This document shows positions 53,717-64,000 of a stretch of DNA of 64,000 nt, piece after piece. The stretch's first letter is position 1. Each line of letters begins with the position of its first letter. The notes beneath the pieces were generated by a model. The model worked only from the letters and a program-made list of their open reading frames with translations. It searched no databases and was not told the DNA's origin. The DNA is from Azolla caroliniana. Its lineage: Eukaryota; Polypodiophyta. The stretch covers positions 26,846,001-26,910,000 of the forward strand of contig JBHGNT010000001.1 of NCBI GenBank assembly GCA_043228905.1, read 5' to 3'. The position numbers were made by a program, and so were the translations under genes.

Positions 53717-54148
53717 TGTTAAGAATTAGGTAATTAAGCAAGGTTTAATTAGTACCTAATTGTGGGGTTAAGTTAAGCGGAAGATTAAGTGATATGTGTG
53801 TGTATGTGTGTGAGAGGAAGAGAGAGAGGAAGTTAACCTTATGAACAACGAGACAAGATGGGGGATGATTAACTATATTAAAAGCATCATCAAATACAAA
53901 AATCCCCACAATGAGGTATATATAGATCTCATGTGCAAGGGTGCACATGTGTGAGGAGACTATAGGTAGAAGAGTGTAAGTCCTATATTAAATGTACTTG
54001 GGAGTGGAGGATCTAGAATATCCCACTTAAGTACAAGGTCCTATTTAAGGCGTTATAGTCAACACTTCTAACTAGATTCTATCTAGGTAACTACGAAGTT
54101 ACATGGTTGACTAACTAACTAAACTAAGTTGAGCTTGATCTCTCAACA
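53717..54148 (-). repeat. 5' LTR of Copia-W
   Basis: 432 bp, differing from the 3' copy by about six substitutions and a 2-bp GA indel. The primer site is adjacent at 53705-53716 (minus strand). The stretch 53579-53704 is the leader and first gag codons. Confidence 0.9.
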
Positions 54149-54689
54149 TATATATATATATATATACATACATATATAGAGAGAGAGAAGTTAGGGTTAA
54201 GTATTATTACCTCCGTGTTAGAGATTGAGAGAGTGTAGAGCTGTGAGAGCACATGAGCAACAGAGTGCGAGAGTGCGAAGGGTGGTTGATCTGATCCAAG
54301 AACAAGAAGAAAAAAACAAAAAGGAGGTGAAAGAGGCTGACATAACTAGGGTTTGGTGGACTTTGCTGAAACCCTAGTCGTGGTTTCTGACGGCAACTTG
54401 GGAGTACTCCTATATCTGAACAGGTTTTGTCATTTCATATACTATTGTTGTGTGAACTTTGCCTCCTATGTAGTATTGTGGTATTCTCTGAGATTTGGAT
54501 TTTCCCCTAGCATGTTAGGGAGTGTTGCAATCTTATTTGTATACTCTTGATCTATAGTGGAATCTTCTTGGCCTAGTGCCTCATGGTTTTTCCCTGGTTT
54601 TAGGATTTCCATGTAGATCGTTTGTCTCTGCTTTATGTTTGTGTCTCAGATAGGAATCTTAGTGTTTTATCCTTGATCATAAATTTTCA
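54149..54689 (+). repeat. 5' LTR of Copia-3, second piece
   Basis: Resumes in the TA run (54149-54168), contains a GAGA tract (54178-54186) and the TAGGGTTTGG region, and ends TTTTCA at 54689 just before the primer site at 54693. Confidence 0.8.
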
Positions 54690-54719
54690 AACCGGTATCA
54701 GAGCGACAGTTTCTTTAGA

Positions 54720-56111
54720 TGGAAGGAAGTGTGAGTGGTTTTCCAAGAATGACACAATTATTCTGACTGGAAGATTAAGATGGAGGATCTTCTAATAGTC
54801 AGAGACCTATATGAGTTGATAGACAGGAAAGAAATACAAACGGGGATAAATAGGGTCTGAGTGGAAAATCCTAAATAGAAAGGTGGTGGCAACCATCAGA
54901 CAGTGTGTAGATGTGAGCATCCTTTAACATGTGGCAAACAATACAAATCCCTACGACCTGTGGCATAACCTCTCTGGTTTGTACGAAAGGAAAAATGCTC
55001 TCAACAAAGCTTCCCTAATGAGAAATTTGGTGAAGCTAAAGTACATAGATGGTGATAGCATTGTGGTGCACATCGGTACTTTCGTGGGGTTAGTAAACCA
55101 ACTAACATCAGCGAAGTTTCCATTAGATGATGCGTTACAGGCCCTGTTACTACTTTGTACCATACCAGATAGTTGGGAGAACCTAGTAGAGTCACTAAGT
55201 GCTTCTTGTCAAGAAGAGAACCTATCTTTACAAGTAGTAAAGACAAGTATTCTAAATGAAGAAAGAAGATGAAAAGATAAGAGTGTCTTGCCTCAATTAG
55301 AAGTGAATGTGGCACAAAACCGTGCTAGAGGAAGAAGTAAACATAGGATTCCTCAAAATAGAGACAAGTCTCATGCTAGGTCAAAGTCTAGAGGAAGAGT
55401 AGTGTGTTTCTATTGTGGGAAACCTAGTCATTTCCAAAAGAATTGTCGACGCCTTAATAAGGACAAAGGCATTGTTGGTGATGTTGAACCCAGAAACATT
55501 TATGATGAGAAAAACACCTCAGCCATTGCAACCAGTGAGGAAGAACTATTATTCATTTGTGAACAAGCTAGTGTCAATCTTGCAAACGATGAGTGTTCTT
55601 GGGTAGTTGATTCCGGCGCATTGTTTCACTTAACTCCAAAAAGAGAATGTTTCTCATCCAACACAATTGGTGACTATGGCTATGTAAAGATGGGATTCAA
55701 ATGATGAAGCATGCAAGATTGTTGGTATTGGAAATGTGTGCTTGTTAACATCAAGTGGTTATAGGTTAATATTGAAGGATGTGCAACATGTACCATATGT
55801 CAAATTGAACCTGATATCAATCGAGAGGCTTGACGACGAAGGCTACAATGGTAATTTTTAGAATGGTACTTGCAAGTTTTGCAAGGGAAGTCTAATAGTG
55901 GCCCGAGCACAAAAACAAGGAAACATTGTATTGTAATCCATGCAAGGTTGTGTAGAGATGAGGCCAATGTGGTAGCCGAGATGGTGAGTTATGGCATAAA
56001 AGGCTTGGCCACATGAGCAATAGGGGTATGCATATGCTGGCTGAGAAGAATCTCCTCCCAGAAATGAAAGGAATGCATTTGGAAAAATGCGTAGATTTTC
56101 TAGTTGGAAAA
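54720..56111 (+). pseudogene. Copia-3 gag, protease and pre-integrase region
   Basis: Start MEGSVSGFPRM at 54720, then a frameshift. 54931-55704 is one frame apart from a single TGA (55270-55272, CGA to TGA): UBN2-type gag, CCHC knuckle CFYCGKPSHFQKNC (55401-55445), protease SWVVDSGALFHLTP (55591-55632, with Ser after Gly-Ala replaced by Leu). Another frameshift occurs near 55700; the pre-integrase zinc region ends KCVDFLVGKQN at 56111, where Copia-2 is inserted. Confidence 0.82.
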
Positions 56112-56116
56112 CAAAA

Positions 56117-56458
56117 TGTTAGGAATTTGTCTTGCCTATTGCAAAAGTCAACAATTGAAGTCAAGGAAGAAGTCGGTGGTCGAATCGATAAGCCAAATAC
56201 AGGATGGTCGATCGGATCGACCAACGAGTCGACAAGGTGGGCGACTTGTTTGAAGGAGATAGAGAGTTGACTATGATAGTCGACTACATTGGATGGATGT
56301 TGTAAGTCGAAGACAAGGCCGACAAGGCCGGCCAATTAATTACTATTATAATAATAATAACATATCCCTCCAATAAATAGGAATAGCTAGGGCAGACTTA
56401 TTAGTAATGATGCATATAGAGCTTCTATAACAGAGAGTAGGAAGAGATGCGAGAGTGC

Positions 56459-56494
<36 letters not shown>

Positions 56495-56740
56495 GTTTAG
56501 TGGAACTAGCCAAAACCCGAAGTGGGTATTCTCTAATTTGTAGTGATTTGTAATCTGTTTTATTTTTTTCCCTTCTTGTATCTCTGTTTATAGTGAAAAT
56601 CCGTTGCTCCTGGTTTTCCCCTGTTTAGGGTTTCCACGTAAAAACCTGTGTACTGTGTATTCTTTGTTGACTTGTTTTTTGTTTCCACGTTGTGCATTTT
56701 AGATCTATCTTTCTCATAGATCTATGGTCCGATTGTAACA
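56117..56740 (+). repeat. 5' LTR of Copia-2
   Basis: 624 bp, TGTTAGGAATTTG...GATTGTAACA. Contains GTCGA motifs near 56165-56290, a TATA-like CCAATAAATAGG (56372) and a (GA)15 tract (56461-56490). Confidence 0.92.
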
Positions 56741-56768
56741 AACTGGTATCAAAGCTTGAAGTGCAAGA

Positions 56769-59700
56769 ATGGAAGGAGGTGCGAGTGGTTTCCCAAGAAT
56801 GATAGTCCTCAACTCACACAACTACTCCGACTGGAAGATCAAGATGGAAGATCTGTACGAACCCATAGACAGAAGTGAAATACCCATAGGGGTATTGGAC
56901 TCGGAGTTGAAACTCCTGAATAGGAAGGTAGTGGCTACTGTCAGACAGTGTGTAGATATGAGGGTCCTACATCACGTGGCTAATGACACAAATGCCTACG
57001 AAATGTGGCACAAACTATCAGGGTTGTACGAGAGGGAGAATGCACTCAACAAAACTTCTCTGATGAGAAATATCGTGAGACTAAGGTACAAAGATGGAGA
57101 AAACATTGTGGTATACATTAACACCTTCATGGGGTTGGTGAATCAACTTGCAACAGCAAAGTTTCCCTTAGATGATGCTATGCCTGCCTTGTTACTGCTA
57201 TGTACCCTGCCAAACAGCTGGGAGAACCTAGTGGTGTCTCTTAGTACCTCATGCCAAGAAGAAAACTTGTCCTTGCAAGTGGTAAAAACAAGTGTCCTAA
57301 ACGAGGAGACAAGGACGGACAAGGGTGTCCTATCCTAGTTGGAGGCAAATGTGGCACAACATTCGGGCAAAGAAAGAAGCAAGCAGAGAAATCCACAGAG
57401 GAGAGACAAGTCTTAGGCCAGATCCAAGTCTAGAGGAAAGCTCACATGATTTTACTACAGAAAGCTTGGACACTCCCAAAAGGATTGTGAACACCTTAAA
57501 AGGGATAAAGGTGCTTCAACTGATGTCGAACCGAAAAAGACATTCGATGAAAAGGGCACTTCATCTTGGCTACGAGTGAAGAAGAATTTTTGTTCATTTG
57601 TGAGCAGGCAAGTGCAAACCTTGCAAGTGAAGAGTGTGCCTAGGTGATCGACTCCGGTGCATCGTTCCATATAACTCCCTCGAGGGAGTGTTTCTCGTCT
57701 TACACAGCTGGTGACTATGGCTATGTAAAGATGGGAGACAATGGAGAATGCAAGATAGTCAGGATCGAAAGTGTATGCCTGACAACGTCGACCTGTTGTT
57801 GGCTGACCTTGAGGGATGTTCGACATGTGCCAAATATCAGGTTAAATCTGATATCGACTAGAAGGATGGACGACTATGGCTATAGTGGTAGTTTTCGAAA
57901 CGGCAAATGGAAGTTCTGTCTAGGAAATCTCACAATGGCCCGATCACAGAAACAGGGCCCTTTGTATATGATGCATGCCAAGTTTGTGCAAGGAAGAATC
58001 AAATGTGGCAGCCGACTCGAGTGGAGAGATATGGTACAAGAGGCTTGGCCACATGAGCGAGAGAGGCATGCCTATCCTAGCCGACCAAAAACTTCTTCTA
58101 GTAATAAAAGGAGTGCACTTGGAGAGATGTGTCGACTACCTAGTCGGAAAGCAAAATAGAGCTATGTTCCACTTGAGACCACCAAAGAGAAGAGAATCTG
58201 CATTAGAATTGGTACACATAGACGGGTGCTACGTGGATGCTCCAACCCATCGTGGCAGACAATACTTGGTAATGTTCTTCGACGACTATAGTCGAAAGTT
58301 GTGGGCTTTCATACTAAAGTTGAAGGATCAAGTATTGTCGTTCTTCAAAGAGTTCCAGGCCAAAGCTGAGAGAGAGTCGGGTCGGAAGCTGAAGGCTTTT
58401 CGAACCGACAATAATGGCGAGTATAGATGACAGTTCGAAGAGTATTGCAAGGCCCAAGGCATAAGACTAGAATATACAGTGCCAAAATCTCCTAAGCTGA
58501 ATGGGCTTGCAGAGACGATGAATCGAACAATAATGGAAAGAGTGAGGAGCATGTTGTCGTATGCAAAGCTGCCAAAGTCGTATTGGGTTGAGGCAATGTA
58601 CACGGTTGTTTATCTAATCAACAGGTCTCTCTCAATGCCCCTGAAATGTGATGTCCCACAGAGGGTGTGGACAGGTAAAGATTTCTTCTGTCAACACTTG
58701 AAGGTGTTCGGATGTCTGGCATATATGCATGTAGCAAAGGATTAGAGGTCAAAGCTCGACAGCACGTCGAAACCATGCATATTCTTGGGTTACTTGAAGG
58801 ATGAATTCAACTATAGGTTGTGGAACTTACTCGACAAGAAGGTGGTGAGGAGTCGGGACATCATGTTCTTGGAAGACAAGACAATCGAGGAATGGAAACA
58901 ATAGAAGTCGGAATTGGCTTCCCAGTCGACTCCCACTACCATCTACTCAAGACCGGTCAACTATACACTATCGACTAAGAGGAGACAGTTGGTCGGAATG
59001 ACCGAATCCGAGATGGTCAACTCAGACCAACTGACTAATACATATGAGTCGGAGTCGACGGACCTATAGAAGTCGATTGAGGCATATGCGTCGGAGTCAG
59101 TCGACCTTCAACAATTGATCGACATGTATGAACACAAGCCGAATGAAGAGGCGGCAGAGACATCCGAATTTGAGCCGACAATGGGAGGTGGAAGATATAC
59201 ATTCAAGCAAAGGAGATAACCTTCACAATACATCAATCAATATGTTTTATCGACTGATGAAGATGAGCTAAAATGCTACAAGGAGGCCATGGAAGACGAG
59301 CGCAAGGAGAAATGGCAGAGTGCAATGCAAGATGAGATAGACTCACTGCATGAGAACTACATTTATGACTTGGTGGAACTACCGAAAGGTAAGAGAGCCC
59401 TGAGAAACAAATGGGTCTTCAAGCTTAAAAATGGGGAAGGTGGTAGCTCACCCAGATACAAAGCCCGAATCGTAGTAAAGGAATTTCAGTAGAAGAAAGG
59501 GGCTGAATTTGATGAGATCTTCGCACTAGTCGTAAAGATGACATCCATTTGAACAATACTAGGTATTGTTGCCAATATGAATCTAGAGATAGAGAAATCG
59601 AATGTCAAGACAACATTCTTGCATGGGGAATTAGACGAAGAGATCTATATGCAGCAACCCGAAGGCTTTGTGGAAAAAGGAAAAGAGAATCTAGTGTGTC

Positions 59701-60780
59701 GACTAAGGAAAAGCTTGTATGGTCTGAAACAAGCTCCACACCAATGGTACAAGAAGTTCGAATCCTTCATGCTGGAACATGGGTTCCATAAAACACAAGC
59801 CGATCATTGTGTGTTTGTCAAAGGTATAATGAAGGTGACTTTCTTGATTCTCTTGCTATATGTTGACAACATGTTAGTGGTTAGACAAGACACCAAGAAG
59901 ATAGAGACCTTGAAGAAAGCTCCAGGCAAGTAGTTTGCCATGAAAGATCTTGGATTGGCAAAGAAAATATTGGGGATGCACATGGTTCATGACAGAACTA
60001 AGAACGTGCTATGGTTGTCACAACAAAAGTATGTGACAAGATCTTGGCAAGATTCAACGACTAATTGCAAGTTGAATGCTAGGCAATGTTCAAAAGGGGA
60101 GAAGGACAAGGTCGAGATGAGGAAAGTACCATATGCTTCGGCCATCAATAGTTTAATGTATGTTATGGTCTATACGAGACATGACATAACATTTGCAATC
60201 GGAACCGTGAACCGATATATGAGTAATCTGGGTTGAGAACACTAGGCAACAATAAAGTGGATACTCAGGTACTTGAAAGGCACCTCAAGGATGTGCCTTC
60301 GGTATGGTTTTGAAAAACCTATGCTCAATTGTTTTACCGATTAAGACATATCGGGGGACGTAGACTCAAGCCGATCCACATCAGGTTATGTGATGACCTA
60401 TGCAGGGGGAGCAGTGTCGTGGTAGTCAAGACTACAGAAGACTGTGGCTTTATCAACCACAAAGGTAGAATATATGGTTGTTGTAGAGGTTGGTAAGGAG
60501 CTGATATGGATGGGGAGTTTTCTCAATTCACAAGGAGAATTCTTGCTCCATTGTGATAGTCAAAGTGCCATACATCTAGCCAAGAACCTTTTGTATCACT
60601 CTCAAACCAAGCACACACAGAGAAGGTATCACTAGTTATGAGAGAAGGTGGATGAGGGAGAGTTTAACCTTGTGAAGATCCATACTGATGATAATGGATC
60701 CGACATGCTTATGAAACCACTACCTATGGACAGACTCAGAGTCTGCCGACAGAAGACTAGACTAGCCGACTATACCCATA
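56769..60780 (+). pseudogene. Copia-2 gag-pol polyprotein (broken)
   Basis: The ATG at 56769 (MEGGASGFPRMIVLN) opens a 189-codon gag stretch lacking the six-residue LLIVRD segment present in Copia-1. The knuckle is degenerate (FYYRKLGHSQKDC). Protease DSGASFHITP (57647-57675) follows TAG where Trp is expected. Integrase: HIDGCYVD, FFDDYSRKLWAF, RTDNNGEYR then TGA (58427-58429), NGLAETMNRTIMERVRS. RT: WVFKLK, ARIVVKEFQ then TAG, FLHGELDEEIYMQQPEGF, with the catalytic site read as LYVDNMLVV (second Asp to Asn). RNase H (60340-60640) is broken by TAA and TAG. It cannot be active. Confidence 0.85.
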
Positions 60781-60797
60781 GGAGTGAATGGGGAGTT

Positions 60798-61441
60798 TGT
60801 TAGGAATTTTTCTCTCCTATGGGAGAAGTCGACAGTCGAAGTCAAGGAAGAAGTCGGCAATCGAATCGACAAAGGATGGTCGATCGAATTGACCAACTAG
60901 TCGATTGGGTGGGCGACTTATTTGAAGGAGATAGAGAGTCGACTACATTGGATGGATGCTCCAAATCGAAGACAAGGCTGATAAGTCGGGCTGACCGGAT
61001 GGTTGAAGACAAGGCTGACAAGTCGGGATGATTAATTATTATTATAATAATATATAATAATATATAATAATAATAACATATCTCTCCTATAAATAAGAAT
61101 AGCTAGGGCAAACTTATTAGTAATGATGGGTATAGAGCTTCTGTAACAGAGAACTTAGGAAGAGATGCGAGAGTGTGAGAGAGAGAGAGGCATAGTTTAG
61201 TGGAACTAGCCAAAACCCTAAGTGGGTCTGATTTGACATAGAGATTTGTAATCTGTTTTATTTTTTTCCCTTCTTGTACCTCTGTTTATAGTGAAGATTT
61301 GTTGCCCGTGGTTTTCCCTTGTTTAGGGTTTCCACGTAAAAAACTGTGTATTGTGTATTCTCTATCGACTTGTTGTTTTGTGTTTCCGCGTTGTGCATTT
61401 TAGATCTATCTTTCTCATAGACCTATAGTCCGATTGTAACA
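60798..61441 (+). repeat. 3' LTR of Copia-2
   Basis: 644 bp. It has an extra partial tandem repeat (a GAAGACAAGGCTGA block at 60968 and again at 61005) and a (TAA/TAT)n expansion near 61035-61075 that lengthen it compared with the 5' LTR. Several substitutions separate the two. Confidence 0.9.
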
Positions 61442-61446
61442 CAAAA

Positions 61447-63988
61447 CATGGCTACCTTTCACTCTAGGCCACCGAGAAGAAGAGAATGTGCACTAGAACG
61501 AGTCCACATGGATGTATGCTCAATCACATTGGAGTGGACAATATTTTGTGACATTTATTGATGACTACAACATAAAGTTGTGCGATTTCATGTTGAAGTC
61601 CAAAGACCAAGTGTTGTCGGTTTTTAAAGAGTTCCATGCTACAGAAAGAGAATCCGGACAAAAGTTGAAGGTTGTCCGGACAGATAACGGTGGTCAGTAT
61701 AAAGGACCATTTGAGTTGTACTATAAGACTCAAGGCATAAAACTTGAGTATACATTACCGAAGACCCCTGAGGTGAATGGTCTTGCAGAGAGGATGAATC
61801 AGACCATAATGGAAAGGGTAAGAAGCATGTCGTCACATGCAAAACTATTGAAATCGTATTGGGATGAGGCTATGTTGATGGCGGTTTATCTTATAAATAG
61901 GTCTCCCTCAATGCTCCTAAATGGTGATGTTCCTCAGCGGGTGTGCACAGGAAGAAATGTGTCTTACCAGCACTTTAGAGTCTTCGGATGCTTAGCGTAT
62001 ATGCATGTTACAAAATATCAGAGGTTAAAGTTCGACGACAAGTCCAAATCATGCATATTCTTGGGGTACTCAGAAGACGAGTTTGGCTACAAGCTATGGG
62101 ATCTCCTTGACAAGAAAGTGGTGAGGAGCCATGATATCGTATTCATGGAAGACAAGGCAATTGAAGACTGGAGACAGTAGAAACCAGTGTCGTCTTCCCA
62201 GCCGGCTACTGTTATGGAGTCAGCACAAGCTGATCCCTCTCCCACACGACCGGCCTACAGACAACAATCAACCGATGCAACCGAATCTGAGCCAACCAGG
62301 ATACAACAATAGGTTGATGCACATGAATCTGAGTCTAAAGATGAGTCGGTAGAAGAAACCGAATTTGAGCCGGTTGTTGAAGGAAGAAGATACCCACTCA
62401 AGCAAAGGAAGGCCTCCTCTCAGTATCCAGCCAATCAATATGTCTTATTGACCGATGAAGATGAGCCAAAATGCTATGAAGAAGCCATGGCCGATGTGCA
62501 CACGGAGAAGTGGTATAACACCATGCAAGATGAGATGGACTCCTTTTACGAAAATCACACCTATGATCTAGTGGAGCTACATGAAGGAAAGGGAGCTCTA
62601 AGAAACAAGTGGGTCTACAAGTTGAAGATCGGAAAAGATAGCAGCCCACCTAGATATAAGGCCCGCATTGTGGTGAAGGGTTTTCAATAGAAAAAGGATG
62701 TTGATTTTGATGAAATATTCGCAACATATGTAAAAATGGCATCCATCCGAACTGTATTGAGTATAGCTGCCAGTATGAATCTGGAGAAAGAACAATTGGA
62801 TGTAAAAACAACATTCTTGCATGGGGATTTAGAAGAAGAAATTTTTATGTAGCAACCTAAGGGTTTTGTGATGAAAGAAAAAGAGAATATGGTATGTAGA
62901 CTAAGAAAGAGCTTGTATGGTCTGAAGCAAGCTCATCGACAATGGTATAAGAAGTCTGAATCCTTCACGTTGGAACATGGATTCTATAAAACACAAGCCG
63001 ATCATTGTGTTTTTCTCAAGAGGTTTAGTGAAGGTGACTTCTTGATTCTCTTACTTTATGTAGATGACATGTTGATTGTCGGATAAGATGCTAAGAAGAT
63101 TGAGAGCTTAAAGAAAACTCCAAGTAAATCGTTTGCTATGAAGGATTCAGGTCCGGCTAAACAAATCGTGGGGATGCACATATTCTGGGACAGGACTAAA
63201 AATATGTTATGGTTGTCACAAGAGAAATATGTGACAAAAGTATTGCAAAGATTTAATACGTCTAATGCAAAACTTGTTGGATCTGCATTGCCGAAAAATT
63301 GTAAGCTAAATGTTAGTGAATGTCTGAAAAGTGAGAAGAATAAGGTTGAGATGAGAAGGGTGTTGTATGCCTCGGCCGTTGGAAGCCTAATGTATGCTAT
63401 GGTTTGTATTGGCCGGACATTGTGTTTGTGGTTGCAACAATAAGTCATTTCATGAGTAACCTTGGAAGGGAGCATTGGGCACCCGTAAAATGGATACTCC
63501 GATATTTGAAAGGCACTTCAAGTATATGCCTTAGATATGGCGCCAGGAAACCTATGCTCGAAGGTTTCACAAATTCTGACATGTCAAGGAACGTAGATTC
63601 CAACCAATCCACATCAAGATTGCAAAAGGCTATGGTCCTATCGACCACAAAGGCTGAGTATATGGTTGCGATGGAGGCCAAGAAAGAATTTATTTGGATG
63701 AAGAATTTTCTCAGTGAACTAGAAATGAAGCAAGAAAGATTCCTACTTCACTGTGATAACCAAAGTGTCATACATCTGGCCACGAATGTTGCCTATCACT
63801 CTCATACCAAGCACATACAGAGGAAGTATCATTGGTTACAAGAGGAAGTGGATGAAAATGAGTTTACTCTGGTGAAGATCCATATTGACGAAAATGGATC
63901 AGATATGCTTACGAAGATTTTACCTATGGAAAAACTCAACGCTTGCCGACTGAAGATAGGTCTAGCCGACTCTCCCTTACAAGAGTGA
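61447..63988 (+). pseudogene. Copia-3 integrase, reverse transcriptase and RNase H
   Basis: Continues the reading left at 56111. Integrase: HMDVC, FIDDYNIKL, RTDNGGQYKG, NGLAERMNQTIMERV, with the frame open from 61512 to 62180 and then TAG (CAG). RT: WVYKLKIG, ARIVVKGFQ then TAG, TTFLHGDLEEEIFM then TAG, LYGLKQAHRQWY, LLYVDDMLIVG (intact catalytic Asp pair, 63045-63080). RNase H: LSTTKAEYMVA, HCDNQSVIHLA and a stop TGA at 63986-63988 followed by AGGGGGAG. The GY segment of RNase H is deleted near 63610. Not functional. Confidence 0.85.
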
Positions 63989-63996
63989 AGGGGGAG
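63988..63996 (+). other. Polypurine tract of Copia-3
   Basis: AAGGGGGAG next to the stop codon, as in Copia-1. The 3' LTR should begin within the next few bases, outside the window. Confidence 0.75.
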
Positions 63997-64000
63997 TCTA

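Larger units (their letters stand above)
50422..54148 (-). mobile_element. Copia-W: rearranged minus-strand Copia element
   Basis: LTRs at 54148-53717 (5') and 50855-50422 (3') are about 98-99% identical by eye, with a primer site TGGTATCAGAGC (53716-53705, minus), a polypurine tract GGGGTTGAGGGGGCG (50870-50856, minus) and target duplication TATAT on both sides. The interior is only 2.9 kb. It holds a gag start, an inverted copy of its own 3' end (53124-53578), part of integrase, a foreign 0.9-kb insertion, more integrase and the 3' end. Protease and RT are missing. It needs help from another element to move. Confidence 0.85.
56117..61441 (+). mobile_element. Copia-2: Copia element nested in Copia-3
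   Basis: Complete element of about 5.3 kb: LTRs 56117-56740 and 60798-61441, primer site TGGTATCAAAGC (56744-56755), polypurine tract GAATGGGGAGTT before the 3' LTR, and target duplication CAAAA (56112-56116, 61442-61446). On the far side of the insertion the host integrase continues in register. It is of the same TNT1-like lineage as its host, Copia-3. Its coding region is broken by stops. Confidence 0.93.
50216..64000 (+). mobile_element. Copia-3: TNT1-like Copia element carrying two nested Copia elements
   Basis: Its 5' LTR starts TGTTATGTATTGGG at 50216, is split by Copia-W (50422-54148), and ends at 54689, three bases before a primer site CGGTATCAGAGC (54693-54704, one change from the standard). 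Gag-protease follows, then Copia-2 (56117-61441), then integrase, RT and RNase H to a TGA at 63986-63988 and a polypurine tract. The 3' LTR lies beyond the window. Coding relics match Copia-1 and Copia-2 domain for domain but have frameshifts and stops. Confidence 0.88.

Overview
This window is nuclear DNA of a land plant. It holds one recognisable host gene, a five-exon receptor-like cytoplasmic kinase of the RLCK-VII/PBL type at 47000-49393, surrounded by LTR retrotransposons nested inside each other. There are no bacterial-style operons, rRNA genes or CRISPR arrays. Two old elements resemble lineages best known outside flowering plants: a Sushi/Tcn1-like chromovirus and a Gypsy whose pol looks like those of agaricomycete fungi. 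A non-seed vascular plant is therefore possible, but this is a weak inference and I cannot name the species. Element names used here (Chromo-Z, Gypsy-A, Gypsy-B, Copia-1 to Copia-3, Copia-W, T1 to T5) are local labels.  Layout 1-36.3 kb. The oldest layer is a minus-strand chromovirus, Chromo-Z (30668-36298 plus a 30-base remnant at 5093-5122). Two plus-strand Gypsy elements of one family landed in it: Gypsy-B (only its 3' part is in the window, ending at 5092) and Gypsy-A (5123-30667, 5-bp target duplication GGGCT). Gypsy-A was in turn hit by Copia-1 (7307-12542, TSD GGGTA, LTRs almost identical) and, inside its 3' LTR, by T2 (19404-25265, TSD GCGT) and T3 (25430-30541). T3's own LTR contains the solo LTR T4 (26225-26989, TSD ACGG). 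T1 (1-1671, minus) interrupts Gypsy-B. The solo LTR T5 (31834-32913, TSD CCGT) interrupts Chromo-Z. T1 to T5 share TGTCG...CGACA-type ends and, where both flanks can be read, 4-bp target duplications. T2 carries the fungal-type pol; T3 has only a gag-like frame and looks like a non-autonomous partner.  Layout 36.3-50.2 kb. This is AT-rich DNA with tRNA-derived SINE-like units, a cluster of perfect heat-shock elements beside a TATA box, tandem duplications, microsatellites, a decayed LINE 3' end, one unrecognised minus-strand open frame, and the kinase gene. The kinase is preceded by a five-unit minisatellite and a CT tract, and its fourth intron is GC-AG.  Layout 50.2-64 kb. Copia-3 (50216 to beyond the window end) contains two other Copia elements. 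Copia-W (50422-54148, minus) sits in its 5' LTR and has an extra inverted LTR inside. Copia-2 (56117-61441, TSD CAAAA) sits between its gag-protease and integrase regions.  Most older open frames are broken by stops that, where an intact homologous reading is evident, are single C-to-T or G-to-A changes (CAG to TAG, CGA to TGA, TGG to TAG or TGA). This is what long-term cytosine methylation of silenced repeats would leave. Copia-1 is the only element that looks recently active, and it too has one frameshift between integrase and reverse transcriptase.
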